NCBI GenBank assembly: GCA_002348315.1
Contig: DEAW01000249.1
Span: 2,660 to 28,559, forward strand
Reading direction: 5' to 3'
DNA: 25,900 nt
Origin: Planctomycetaceae bacterium UBA2972
Lineage (GTDB): Bacteria; Planctomycetota; Planctomycetia; Pirellulales; Pirellulaceae
Under the pieces are notes generated by a model that did no database searches, was not told the origin of the DNA, and worked only from the letters and a program-made list of their open reading frames with translations. Of the stretch, positions 8,710 through 16,182 are shown piece after piece; position 1 is the stretch's first letter, and every line of letters begins with the position of its first letter. Both the position numbers and the translations under genes were made by a program.

Positions 8710-8939
8710 GATTTATTTTTATTGCCAGTTCAGTGCATTAATGTAATCTGTATCAAAATGGTTCAGGCGTATTTATACAGCTGTGGATTAATTGAACAGG
8801 TTGTCGTTCTCTTGAGTTTCCAGTTGATGGAACCAATTTTCAAATTAACCCGGAATCAACTCGGCAAGAACCTTTGTATTACGTCAGTATAGATTTTTCG
8901 GGTTGTTTTTTCATGGGAAAAGTTGGCTCTGACGGGTTT

Positions 8940-8955
8940 TGGCATGGCACGTGCA
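8940..8955 (+). promoter_or_regulatory. Candidate sigma54 (-24/-12) promoter
   Basis: TGGCATGGCACGTGCA at 8940-8955 matches the sigma54 consensus TGGCAYRNNNNTTGCW at every defined position except the first T of TTGC, which is G. The GG and GC doublets have the required spacing. Transcription would start near 8967, just upstream of the structured RNA candidate. Activator-binding sites were not identified. The match is by eye. Confidence 0.5.
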
Positions 8956-8966
8956 TTAGTTGTAAT

Positions 8967-9130
8967 TGTTCACGACATGGTGAATACGATTGAGAGCTTG
9001 TGAATCAGTTGTCAATCGTCCGAATCTCGGCGAGGTTTGGACGCATTTTTGCTAACTTGAGTTTTGTTGCCCCTGACTTAGTTAGAAGGCCAATGGGTTA
9101 TTGGTCGGCGTCCAAGCCTCGCCTTTTTTA
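8967..9130 (+). ncRNA. Candidate structured small RNA with intrinsic terminator (unknown family)
   Basis: No protein is encoded here, but the folding potential is high. Hairpin 1 pairs ACGATTGA (8986-8993) with TCAATCGT (9012-9019), 8 perfect base pairs. A 16-pair stem joins 9029-9044 to 9108-9123, with all pairs Watson-Crick except one G-U, and is followed at once by TTTTTT (9124-9129). Inside it are two branches. One pairs CTAACT (9052-9057) with AGTTAG (9080-9085), extended by GAGTT/GACTT. The other pairs GGCCAAT (9088-9094) with ATTGGTC (9100-9106) around GGGTT. Loop bases CCC near 9070-9073 could pair with GGG at 9095-9097. The whole would be a three-way junction RNA of about 160 bases if transcription begins at the sigma54-like site. 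It matches no family I know. The 5' end is inferred. Confidence 0.6.
9108..9130 (+). terminator. Intrinsic terminator of the candidate small RNA
   Basis: The 3' arm of the 16-pair stem (9108-9123) ends directly in six T residues (9124-9129). Its partner arm lies at 9029-9044, so the terminator stem also closes the three-way junction. This isolates the small RNA from the downstream tRNA, which has its own promoter. Confidence 0.65.
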
Positions 9131-9182
9131 GTTTGTGTCTAAATCCTACCGAATACCTAATAAATCCGGTAAATTCTAGCTG

Positions 9183-9211
9183 TTGACGCATGTTGGTTGG
9201 TAATCTACAGT
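9183..9211 (+). promoter_or_regulatory. Sigma70-type promoter for tRNA-Thr
   Basis: TTGACG at 9183-9188 (5 of 6) and TACAGT at 9206-9211 (4 of 6) are separated by exactly 17 bases. Transcription would start near 9218, about 28 bases before the tRNA. The TPR/alpha-CTD gene begins 49 bases after the tRNA and has no other obvious promoter, so it may be read from the same start. Confidence 0.55.
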
Positions 9212-9245
9212 GGTAGTTTCCCCCTCGTTATTTGGGGCTGATGTT

Positions 9246-9319
9246 GCCAGCGTAGCTTCAATCGGCAGAGCACCGCACTCGTAATGCGGGGGTTACGGGT
9301 TCAACTCCCGTCGCTGGCT
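9246..9319 (+). tRNA. tRNA-Thr (anticodon CGU)
   Basis: A complete cloverleaf is visible. The acceptor GCCAGCG pairs perfectly with CGCTGGC. The D arm uses GCT/AGC, the anticodon arm CCGCA/TGCGG encloses CTCGTAA with anticodon CGT, and the T arm ACGGG/CCCGT encloses TTCAACT. The anticodon reads ACG, threonine. The discriminator is T at 9319 and CCA is not encoded. Confidence 0.95.
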
Positions 9320-9367
9320 TTTGCAAAAAAACAAAAAGGCTTCCTTCCATCCATCAGGAGATACTCG

Positions 9368-10690
9368 ATGGCAATGATTTCGGATTTTGATCTAAAAACA
9401 CTGGTCTGTGATAACGGCAGTTTTGGACCGGACGAGATTCAACAGATATCCAATGCCATAAATGATGATTTTTCCCAGTTCGGCGTCTTGCGAGATGCCG
9501 TCAATGAATTGGAGATTTCAGAGTCTTTAACTCCTGCCAGTGCCACACGCCTGGGCGTCTGTTACTATCTGCTGGGCCGGTTCCAGCGAGCGATTGAGAC
9601 GTTATCTAATTCCGATCGTGGAGCCGTTTCCTATTTCTACATTGGCCGTAGTCATTTTGCCTTAGGGGATTACGATCAGGCGGTGGAAAACTACGATATC
9701 GCAGCGACGACCGGTTACAACAAAGGCCGCTGTACGCTGGCTCGAGTCGAAGCCTTTCGTCACAAGGGCGATTTGCCTTCGGCTCTGGAAGCACTTGATA
9801 CGCTCGATGGAGCGATCATGCATGAGGCCGAATATGCCTATCAGTGCGGTGAAACGCAATTGGCAGACAAAGGTCCGTCGTCCATCGTTGTCGAATGGTT
9901 TGAACGTGCAATGCGAGCGGATGATACACACGCTGGTGCTCTGTTCGGGATGGCGAAGGAAAACGATCGGCGCGGAAACGATGATATAGCGATGGATCTT
10001 TACCGTCGCAGTGCCAAGCACTTCCCGTCTCATGTTGGAGCCTTGTTAAACCTGGGGCTACTCTACGAAGACCACGGGCAATATGACCGGGCACAGCAGT
10101 GTTACCGTCGAATTTTGGAGGTCTATCCGAATCACAAGAAGGCAGCTTTATACATGAAAGATGCCTGTGCTTCAGATGATGAGCTATTCGATCTGGAAGC
10201 AGAAAAAGCTCAGGATCGCATGTCCCAGGTACTTAACATTCCGGTTTCTGATTTTGAACTTTCTGTTCGTTCACGAAATTGTCTCGCTCGAATGGGAGTG
10301 GACACACTGGGAGACCTGGCTCGCTCCACGGAACAGGAACTGTTGGGTAGTAAGAACTTTGGTGAGACATCGTTGATCGAAATTCGCGATATGCTGACCT
10401 CCAAAGGCCTGGCCTTGGGGCAGTTGGCTCACGAAAATCGCCCTGAACGGGAAGTGGACCGTTCTTCACTAAGTCCGGAAGAAGCAGCCGTTTACGATCG
10501 CCCGATTTCAGATTTGAACCTTTCGGTTCGAGCTCGCAAATGTATGGTGCGTCTACGCATGAATACCATTGGCGAGTTGCTGCGTAAGACTCCGGATGAA
10601 TTGCTTGAAAGCAAGAACTTTGGTGTGACCAGCCTCAACGAAGTTCGTGAAAAACTGACGACACTCGGTCTTAAGCTGCGTGGCGACTGA
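9368..10690 (+). CDS. TPR protein with two C-terminal RNA polymerase alpha-CTD-like domains
   Basis: The start is the ATG at 9368, with AGGAG at 9356-9360; an earlier in-frame codon at 9284 lies inside the tRNA and is rejected. The 440-residue protein has TPR-like helices (about 45-270; LLGRFQRAIETL, ALGDYDQAVENYDIAA, LLYEDHGQYDRAQQCYRRIL). Two copies of the RpoA C-terminal helix-hairpin-helix domain follow (about 293-355 and 378-440). Copy 1, LSVRSRNCLARMG then SKNFGETSLIEI, keeps the equivalents of E. coli alpha R265, N268, C269, G296, S299 and E302. Copy 2, LSVRARKCMVRL then SKNFGVTSLNEV, keeps R265 but has Lys for N268. In alpha these residues contact UP-element DNA and activators. DNA or transcription-complex binding through the alpha-CTDs, with TPR protein docking, is inference. 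The tgt gene follows after 64 bases. Confidence 0.88.
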   Translation: MAMISDFDLKTLVCDNGSFGPDEIQQISNAINDDFSQFGVLRDAVNELEISESLTPASATRLGVCYYLLGRFQRAIETLSNSDRGAVSYFYIGRSHFALGDYDQAVENYDIAATTGYNKGRCTLARVEAFRHKGDLPSALEALDTLDGAIMHEAEYAYQCGETQLADKGPSSIVVEWFERAMRADDTHAGALFGMAKENDRRGNDDIAMDLYRRSAKHFPSHVGALLNLGLLYEDHGQYDRAQQCYRRILEVYPNHKKAALYMKDACASDDELFDLEAEKAQDRMSQVLNIPVSDFELSVRSRNCLARMGVDTLGDLARSTEQELLGSKNFGETSLIEIRDMLTSKGLALGQLAHENRPEREVDRSSLSPEEAAVYDRPISDLNLSVRARKCMVRLRMNTIGELLRKTPDELLESKNFGVTSLNEVREKLTTLGLKLRGD

Positions 10691-10754
10691 TCTCCTCCAC
10701 AGCCTCTGAAGTAGTCTGCTCGGGTTTTTACGAGTACGACTGCAAGGGTCGCCC

Positions 10755-11870
10755 ATGACGCAGTCAGCTAACTTTAGCTTCGAATTGCTAGCTCATGATA
10801 CCGGTACGTCTGCACGGCGTTCCCGTCTGACCACCCCACGTGGTGCCATCGAGTTGCCGACGTTCATGCCTGTTGGAACCTTGGGGACGGTCAAGGGATT
10901 GACGATCGATCAGGTCCATGCGACAGGTGCTGAAATACTACTGGGTAACACCTACCATCTTGCATTGCGGCCTGGTGAACAAATTGTGAGTGAGCTCGGT
11001 GGCTTGCACGAAATGATGGGGTGGGACAAACCTATTCTGACAGACAGCGGCGGCTTTCAGGTATTCTCGTTAGCTCAAATGACCAAAGTCACAGAAGAAG
11101 GAGCTGTCTTTAAGTCGCACATTGACGGAAGTCGACTCGAATTGACTCCGGAACGATCCATCGCCATTCAGGAGGCTTTAGGGTCTGATATTGCGATGGT
11201 GTTTGATCATGTTGTGGCTCTACCGAATGAATATCAAGTGATTCGAGAGGCTTGTGAGCGGTCCATACGTTGGGCCGGGCGTTGTCAGAAGGCTGCCAGT
11301 CTGGAGTCTCAGATTCAATTTGCCATTGTTCAGGGTGGCCTGGATGAATCCCTCCGGGTTTGGTGTGCGGAAGAGTTGGCGAAACTTGATTTTCCGGGGT
11401 ATGCGGTGGGTGGATTGAGTGTTGGAGAGCCGCAGGCTGAGATGTATCGAATTCTGGATGTGACTTGTCCGGTTTTACCCGCTGATAGACCTCGTTATCT
11501 AATGGGGGTTGGAAAGCCGATTGATTTGCTCGAGGGAATCCGCCGAGGCGTCGATATGTTCGATTGTGTGATGCCAACCCGCAATGGGCGCAACGCTTTG
11601 GCGTTTACCGACCAGGGCCCGTTACGGCTTCGAAATGCCGTTCATCGCACGGATAAACGGCCGCTACAGGAAAACTGCCCTTGTTTGGCGTGTAAACATA
11701 GTCGCGGATATATCCGGCATTTGTTTGCAGCTGGTGAAATGCTGGGGCCCATCCTGCTTAGCCATCACAACCTGACATATTATCAAATGTTGATGCAAGA
11801 GAGTCGTCTGGCGATCGAAGAAGGCCGTTTTGAGCAGTATTTTGAGGCGAAAACCGCTGGATGGAATTAG
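10755..11870 (+). CDS. tgt: Queuine tRNA-guanine transglycosylase
   Basis: The 371-residue enzyme exchanges guanine 34 of tRNAs with GUN anticodons for preQ1, the first tRNA-bound step of queuosine synthesis. Hallmarks are TPRGAIELPTFMPVGT at the N terminus, DSGGFQVFSLA with a catalytic Asp near 97, GGLSVGE, the FDCVMPTRNGRNA segment bearing the nucleophilic Asp, and the zinc site CPCLACKHSRGYIRHLF (CxC-x2-C and a distal His). The length is usual for bacterial Tgt. AAGGG at 10745-10749 precedes the ATG. The tgt-yajC-secDF order is widespread in bacteria; queA, often next to it, is absent here. No preQ1 riboswitch is evident in the 64-base upstream gap. Confidence 0.97.
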   Translation: MTQSANFSFELLAHDTGTSARRSRLTTPRGAIELPTFMPVGTLGTVKGLTIDQVHATGAEILLGNTYHLALRPGEQIVSELGGLHEMMGWDKPILTDSGGFQVFSLAQMTKVTEEGAVFKSHIDGSRLELTPERSIAIQEALGSDIAMVFDHVVALPNEYQVIREACERSIRWAGRCQKAASLESQIQFAIVQGGLDESLRVWCAEELAKLDFPGYAVGGLSVGEPQAEMYRILDVTCPVLPADRPRYLMGVGKPIDLLEGIRRGVDMFDCVMPTRNGRNALAFTDQGPLRLRNAVHRTDKRPLQENCPCLACKHSRGYIRHLFAAGEMLGPILLSHHNLTYYQMLMQESRLAIEEGRFEQYFEAKTAGWN

Positions 11871-11957
11871 AACCTTCGCTGGGATGTCCAAAATGCCGCG
11901 GGAGGCGTTGATTTTACGTTTTTTTCGGGTCGATTAGTCGTTTTCCCGTGTTGTGGC

Positions 11958-11986
11958 TTGTCGCTTGTTTCAACGCATTTTAAGAT
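11958..11986 (+). promoter_or_regulatory. Candidate promoter for yajC-secDF
   Basis: TTGTCG at 11958-11963 and TAAGAT at 11981-11986 (each 4 of 6) have a 17-base spacer. The predicted transcription start, near 11993, coincides with the first base of the leader hairpin at 11994-12039, which supports the placement. There is no obvious tgt terminator upstream, so read-through is also possible. Confidence 0.4.
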
Positions 11987-11993
11987 AACAGAT

Positions 11994-12039
11994 TAGCACG
12001 AATGGCTTTGCCGCGTGTAATACAGGCAAGGACGTGCTA
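11994..12039 (+). promoter_or_regulatory. Hairpin in the 5' leader of yajC-secDF
   Basis: TAGCACG (11994-12000) pairs perfectly with CGTGCTA (12033-12039). After an asymmetric internal loop (12001-12005 against 12032), CTTTGCC (12006-12012) pairs with GGCAAGG (12025-12031), with one G-U pair, closing a 12-base loop. No T-run follows, so it is not a simple terminator. It could stabilise the mRNA 5' end, be a regulatory leader or bind a protein. Confidence 0.5.
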
Positions 12040-12119
12040 GGCTCTGAATCGGGCTCTCTATGAGAGGCTGTTTGGAATTAGTTTTTAGACCGAAAACTGA
12101 CTTTATAACCAAGGTGATC

Positions 12120-12515
12120 ATGTTTCACGAAATTCAATTGCTGGCAGGCCAATTACAGTATGTTTTGCTGGCACAGGAAGAAGCTGCTGCGGATGCTCAA
12201 GGGCCGGGACAGGGTTTCTTGATTCTATTGCTCGGTTTTATGGTGTTCATGTTCATGTTCAGTGGGCGTGGTGCTAAGAAACGCAGAAACGAAAAAAACA
12301 AAATGCTGAACTCGATCGGTAAGTACTCTGAAGTCATCACCATTGGTGGACTGTGTGGAACTGTGATCGAAGTTGAAGAAACATCGGTGGATGGCGAAGA
12401 ACCCTACCCGACTCACTTCTTAATCGAAGTGGACTCCGGTTCAGGCTCGCGCATCCGAGTCGTGGCAGAGTTCATCGGCCGAGTGCTCGAGGCGGACGAT
12501 TCCGAGGAATCCTAA
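12120..12515 (+). CDS. yajC: Preprotein translocase subunit YajC
   Basis: YajC is a small single-span inner-membrane protein that associates with SecDF and the SecYEG translocon. The product shows the family layout: a short N terminus, a hydrophobic segment (GFLILLLGFMVFMFMF), a basic stretch (SGRGAKKRRNEKNKML) and a cytoplasmic domain beginning SIGKYSEVITIGGLCGTV, equivalent to the usual L-x-GD-x-V-x-T-x-GG-x-G. The ATG at 12120 was chosen because AAGG lies at 12111-12114 and the length (131) suits the family. An in-frame ATG at 12060 would add 20 residues. The loop between strands carries a small acidic insertion (TSVDGEEPYP). The adjacency to secDF confirms the call. Confidence 0.93.
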   Translation: MFHEIQLLAGQLQYVLLAQEEAAADAQGPGQGFLILLLGFMVFMFMFSGRGAKKRRNEKNKMLNSIGKYSEVITIGGLCGTVIEVEETSVDGEEPYPTHFLIEVDSGSGSRIRVVAEFIGRVLEADDSEES

Positions 12516-12537
12516 GCATTCCCTGGAGTTTGTAATG

Positions 12538-12551
12538 ACCGCCCTGGCGGT
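12538..12551 (+). other. GC-rich hairpin between yajC and secDF
   Basis: ACCGC (12538-12542) pairs with GCGGT (12547-12551) around a CCTG tetraloop, 23 bases after the yajC stop. No T-run follows. It might stabilise or process the intercistronic mRNA. It is short and could be chance. Confidence 0.3.
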
Positions 12552-12619
12552 TAGGTAATTGAAACAACATTCTGGTTCAGGCCAGGCAACAAAAATAAAT
12601 CTGATTGGAATATTCAGAA

Positions 12620-15600
12620 ATGAATTTATTGGCAAATTCTTTAACAGCGAACTTACCCCTATTTGCTCAGGCCGAAGAAGGTGGCACAGCCGGAGTGATA
12701 CTCTTTTTGCTTGCCGTAATTGTCGCTGTGGCAATGAACATTGGTAAAGACAAAGCTGTCAGTGCTGTCGTCAAGAAAGCCGTTCGTGTGACGGATCCAA
12801 ACTGGGGCGTTATGTTCGGTATGTTCATCTTCGCCTTGCTGCTAGGCGTTTTGCCCAATGTATTCAACGCAATCTCAACGGATGCTATTTCCGAAAACGC
12901 TGTGGGTGGATTCCGCATGGCCGGTTTGCTGACGGCCATTTTCTGCGGGCTTTATTTGGTGTTTCGAGCTTTTTGCGAATCATCGAAGGTCCGCGAACCA
13001 GACCAGGCATGGCGATTGGCTGTGGTTGCTTCGGCCACCATTATCGGAGCCCTCTACATCGGTGCAAAGCATGGCGATGACCAATACGTCACAGAAAAGT
13101 TCAAGCTTGGAGTCGATTTGGCAGGTGGAGTCAACCTGGTCTATGCAATCGAGATGGAACAGGATGAGGACGGCGGTGAAGCCGTTCAAATGAACGAACA
13201 GGATATGCAGGGTTTGCTCAGCGCGTTGGGACGCCGCTTGAATCCGAGTGGTGCTCTGGACCTGATTCTCCGTCCTTATGGAAACAACACGCACGTGGAA
13301 ATTGTCGTTCCTAATGCAACCGACGAGGAAATTCGTCAGCTCAAGGAAATTATTACCAATACCGGGGCATTGGAATTCCTGATTCAGATTGGAGCGAAAG
13401 ACCCGGATCACGAAAGTGTACGTTCACGCATGGACGCAACGTTTGCGGCTACGGTCAATTCAGAGCTTGTAAAGGATGATCAGGGGCAGACGATTGGCCG
13501 CTGGGTACGAGTTGGTAAGGATCAGAACGGAGATTTTGAATACAACGCATCGAGTGGTGGGTCGATTAAGCGAGTCTTCTACCACGAAGATGGTGACGAA
13601 GAGATTGAAGTAAAAACTCCGGTCTTGATTTGGAATGCACTGCATAACCACCTCTCAGCAGACAATCCTGCTCATGCCGCTATCGAGCAGGCCTTCAATG
13701 ATATTGCTGGGAACGCCACGGACAAAGAGTTTAGTGATCGCGTGAAACTAGCCAATGTCTCGCGAATTGAAGTTCTGATGCAACAACCGAGCGAACAGGA
13801 AACCGTCTCGGGGGAAGACCTGAAAACGGTTCGTACGTCGTTTGATGAAAATCTAAACCCCAGTGTTGACTTCACAATGAAAGCGGGGAGTTCTTCGAAG
13901 TTTGGAAGATTTACCGCTCAGAATGTAGAGAAACAACTATCGATTGTGCTGGATGGAAACTTGCTGTCCTCAGCAAATATTAATAGTCGAATTTCCGAGC
14001 ACGGAACGATAACGGGGGATTTCACTCAGGCTGAAGTTGACTCCATAGTGGGTGTCCTGCGAGCCGGAGCTTTGCCTAGCACACTCAATCCACTACCTGA
14101 AAGTGAAAATAAAATGGGAGCGTCTTTGGGGACGGCCACAATCGCTAAAGGACAGCTGGCGATCTCCATTTCATTGGCCGTGGTACTCGTCTTTATGATT
14201 GGCTGGTACTTCGGAGTTCCTGGGATCGTAGCTGCCTTTGCACTGATCCTGAACCTGATCCTGATTCTTTCAGTGATGGTAATGATCGGAGCCTCGTTTA
14301 CGTTGTCCGGGATGGCCGGTCTCGTGTTGACCGTGGGGATGGCCGTCGACGCCAACGTTCTGATTTTCGAACGTATCCGTGAGGAACTGGCTGATGGAGC
14401 TCGCATTAAAGCTGCAATTCGCAACGGTTTTTCCCGAGCAACGATTACGATTATCGACGCCAACCTAACGACATTGATCACCGCGATTCTGCTCTATGCC
14501 ATTGGTACCGACCAGATTCGTGGTTTTGCTATCACGCTGATACTCGGAATCATCATGAGTATGTTTACAGCGATCTACGCTTCGCGTGGCCTGTTTGCTA
14601 TTGCTGCTGGAATGAAAATGATCAGTGAGAATTCCTGGTGCTTAAAGCAGGGGTGGCTCAATCGTATTAATGTTCATTTTATGAGTAAGACGAAGCTTAG
14701 AATCGCAGCATTTATCTCATTGATCATTATTACGAGTGGACTCGTTTTGACCGTTAATCGCAAAAGTGAGATGCTCGCCATCGACCTGTCGGGGGGAACA
14801 TCTGCCATTTTCACGATGGATGATCAAACCGCAGCAGGTATCGAACAGGAAATTAAAGCAAATGGCTTCGAACTCGAAGGCGGTCAGGAACTACAACTCA
14901 ACATTACAAGTGTTGATTTGGGAGACGACAGTGATGATGCCTGGAGAGTCAATACAAACATTGAAGATCAGAATGAATTGGCAAGCCTTCTTAAAGATGT
15001 ATTTGGCGACAAGCTGCCGACTCAAAGTCTATCGGTTACCGTCGTAGTCAACTCTGCAGATGCTGCAGTAGAGGACTCCTCAGCTGTGGAACGAATCATG
15101 CCGCAATTTGTTGCCTATCAGGAAGAAGAACCTGCTACAGAAGAGACTACAGAAACGAAAGAACCTGCGACAGACGAGGAAGCAGCAGCCGAAAAGCCTG
15201 AAACGGTTGAAGAGGCTTCCACAGAAACAGAAAAACCAGCCACAGCTGAAACGGAAGAAGCAACCGTGACCGGTCCGAAGGCGCCCGAGCAAAACGACTC
15301 GACGACAGGAAATTCAAATGATGAATTCAATACGCAGGATAATCAAGAGAATGCGGTCGAGGTGAATTCAGTGACCTTGAAACTCGAGCTGGTAGTCGGT
15401 GGTACGGAAGTTAATCTCAAGCCAAGCGAAGTGGAAGGGATGATTGACGCAGCTGTCACAACGGCTGGGGTCGAGCGAAAAACCACTGTCGGTGAAGAGG
15501 GAGGACGCGTGACTGTCTATGATATCGACGACGAAGAACTCAGGAAATTGACCGATGAGCTGGCTAAATCTGACGGAACGCCTTACTTCGAAGAGACTCA

Positions 15601-16150
15601 GAAATTTGGAGCTCAGATTGCAGGTAATATGACAAGTCTGGGAACCAGGGCCATCGTCTTTAGCTTTGTGGGTATCATCACCTATATCTGGCTGCGGTTC
15701 CAGCACGTTAGCTTTGGAATTGCTGCGGTTGTGGCACTCGTCCACGATGTCCTGGTTACGTTGGCAGCCATTGCACTTAGTAAATACTTCTCAGGTTTTC
15801 TGCTGTTGGAAGACTTTAAGATTAGCCTGCCAGTGATTGCAGCTTTCCTAACGATCATCGGATATTCGCTCAATGACACGATCGTGGTATTTGACCGAGT
15901 ACGTGAAGTGCGTGGAAAGAATCGAGAGATCACTGCTGAGATGCTTAATAAGAGCGTGAACTCGACACTCAGTCGAACGTTGCTGACCTCGCTAACAACG
16001 CTGTTTGTAGTCACGACGCTTTATATTGGTGGTGGATCCGGGATTCACAGTTTTGCCTTTGCATTAGTGATCGGCGTGGTAGTCGGAACTTATAGCTCGA
16101 TCTTTGTTGCCTCGCCAACACTGTTGTGGCTCAATAATCGTAGTAAGTAA
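12620..16150 (+). CDS. secDF: SecD-SecF fusion, protein export membrane subunit
   Basis: One reading frame of 1176 residues joins SecD and SecF, which use proton motive force to help proteins leave the SecYEG channel. Three extra hydrophobic segments (about 20-150) precede the usual SecD first periplasmic domain, which opens at GVDLAGG near 164. The SecD transmembrane block contains AVDANVLIFERIREEL near 575. The SecF half begins near 690, with IDLSGG near 721 and YSLNDTIVVFDRVREV near 1082, the conserved RND-type motifs. Residues about 833-914 in the SecF periplasmic region are a Glu/Thr/Ala/Pro-rich low-complexity insertion. The start at ATG 12620 is preferred to an in-frame TTG at 12605. 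Fused SecDF is known from Bacillus and some other bacteria. It is surely co-expressed with yajC. Confidence 0.96.
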   Translation: MNLLANSLTANLPLFAQAEEGGTAGVILFLLAVIVAVAMNIGKDKAVSAVVKKAVRVTDPNWGVMFGMFIFALLLGVLPNVFNAISTDAISENAVGGFRMAGLLTAIFCGLYLVFRAFCESSKVREPDQAWRLAVVASATIIGALYIGAKHGDDQYVTEKFKLGVDLAGGVNLVYAIEMEQDEDGGEAVQMNEQDMQGLLSALGRRLNPSGALDLILRPYGNNTHVEIVVPNATDEEIRQLKEIITNTGALEFLIQIGAKDPDHESVRSRMDATFAATVNSELVKDDQGQTIGRWVRVGKDQNGDFEYNASSGGSIKRVFYHEDGDEEIEVKTPVLIWNALHNHLSADNPAHAAIEQAFNDIAGNATDKEFSDRVKLANVSRIEVLMQQPSEQETVSGEDLKTVRTSFDENLNPSVDFTMKAGSSSKFGRFTAQNVEKQLSIVLDGNLLSSANINSRISEHGTITGDFTQAEVDSIVGVLRAGALPSTLNPLPESENKMGASLGTATIAKGQLAISISLAVVLVFMIGWYFGVPGIVAAFALILNLILILSVMVMIGASFTLSGMAGLVLTVGMAVDANVLIFERIREELADGARIKAAIRNGFSRATITIIDANLTTLITAILLYAIGTDQIRGFAITLILGIIMSMFTAIYASRGLFAIAAGMKMISENSWCLKQGWLNRINVHFMSKTKLRIAAFISLIIITSGLVLTVNRKSEMLAIDLSGGTSAIFTMDDQTAAGIEQEIKANGFELEGGQELQLNITSVDLGDDSDDAWRVNTNIEDQNELASLLKDVFGDKLPTQSLSVTVVVNSADAAVEDSSAVERIMPQFVAYQEEEPATEETTETKEPATDEEAAAEKPETVEEASTETEKPATAETEEATVTGPKAPEQNDSTTGNSNDEFNTQDNQENAVEVNSVTLKLELVVGGTEVNLKPSEVEGMIDAAVTTAGVERKTTVGEEGGRVTVYDIDDEELRKLTDELAKSDGTPYFEETQKFGAQIAGNMTSLGTRAIVFSFVGIITYIWLRFQHVSFGIAAVVALVHDVLVTLAAIALSKYFSGFLLLEDFKISLPVIAAFLTIIGYSLNDTIVVFDRVREVRGKNREITAEMLNKSVNSTLSRTLLTSLTTLFVVTTLYIGGGSGIHSFAFALVIGVVVGTYSSIFVASPTLLWLNNRSK

Positions 16151-16151
16151 T

Positions 16152-16167
16152 TCAACGCTGTCGTTGA
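16152..16167. other. Hairpin between convergent secDF and LysM genes
   Basis: TCAACG (16152-16157) pairs with CGTTGA (16162-16167) around a CTGT loop, immediately after the secDF stop. No T-run is present on either strand, so if it ends transcription it is not a classical intrinsic terminator. Confidence 0.3.
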
Positions 16168-16182
16168 GCACTGAATTAAACT

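Noticed and set aside
8593..8892. 99-codon plus-strand frame at the start of the lipid kinase gene
   Set aside because: It is antisense to the conserved start of the kinase and has no family pattern.
9029..9123. Purine-type or hammerhead-type three-way junction
   Set aside because: The junction lacks the conserved bases of the purine riboswitch and the CUGAUGA/GAAA core of the hammerhead, and no coding region follows in riboswitch position.
9284..9367. In-frame upstream extension of the TPR/alpha-CTD gene
   Set aside because: It begins inside the tRNA-Thr gene, and the AGGAG site at 9356-9360 clearly supports the ATG at 9368.
10691..10754. preQ1 riboswitch before tgt
   Set aside because: The 64-base gap has no preQ1 aptamer-like hairpin followed by an A-rich tail.
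11110..11577. 155-codon minus-strand frame inside tgt
   Set aside because: It is the antisense shadow of well-conserved tgt codons.
12060..12119. Longer YajC start at 12060
   Set aside because: AAGG stands just before the ATG at 12120, and the extra 20 residues are not family-like.
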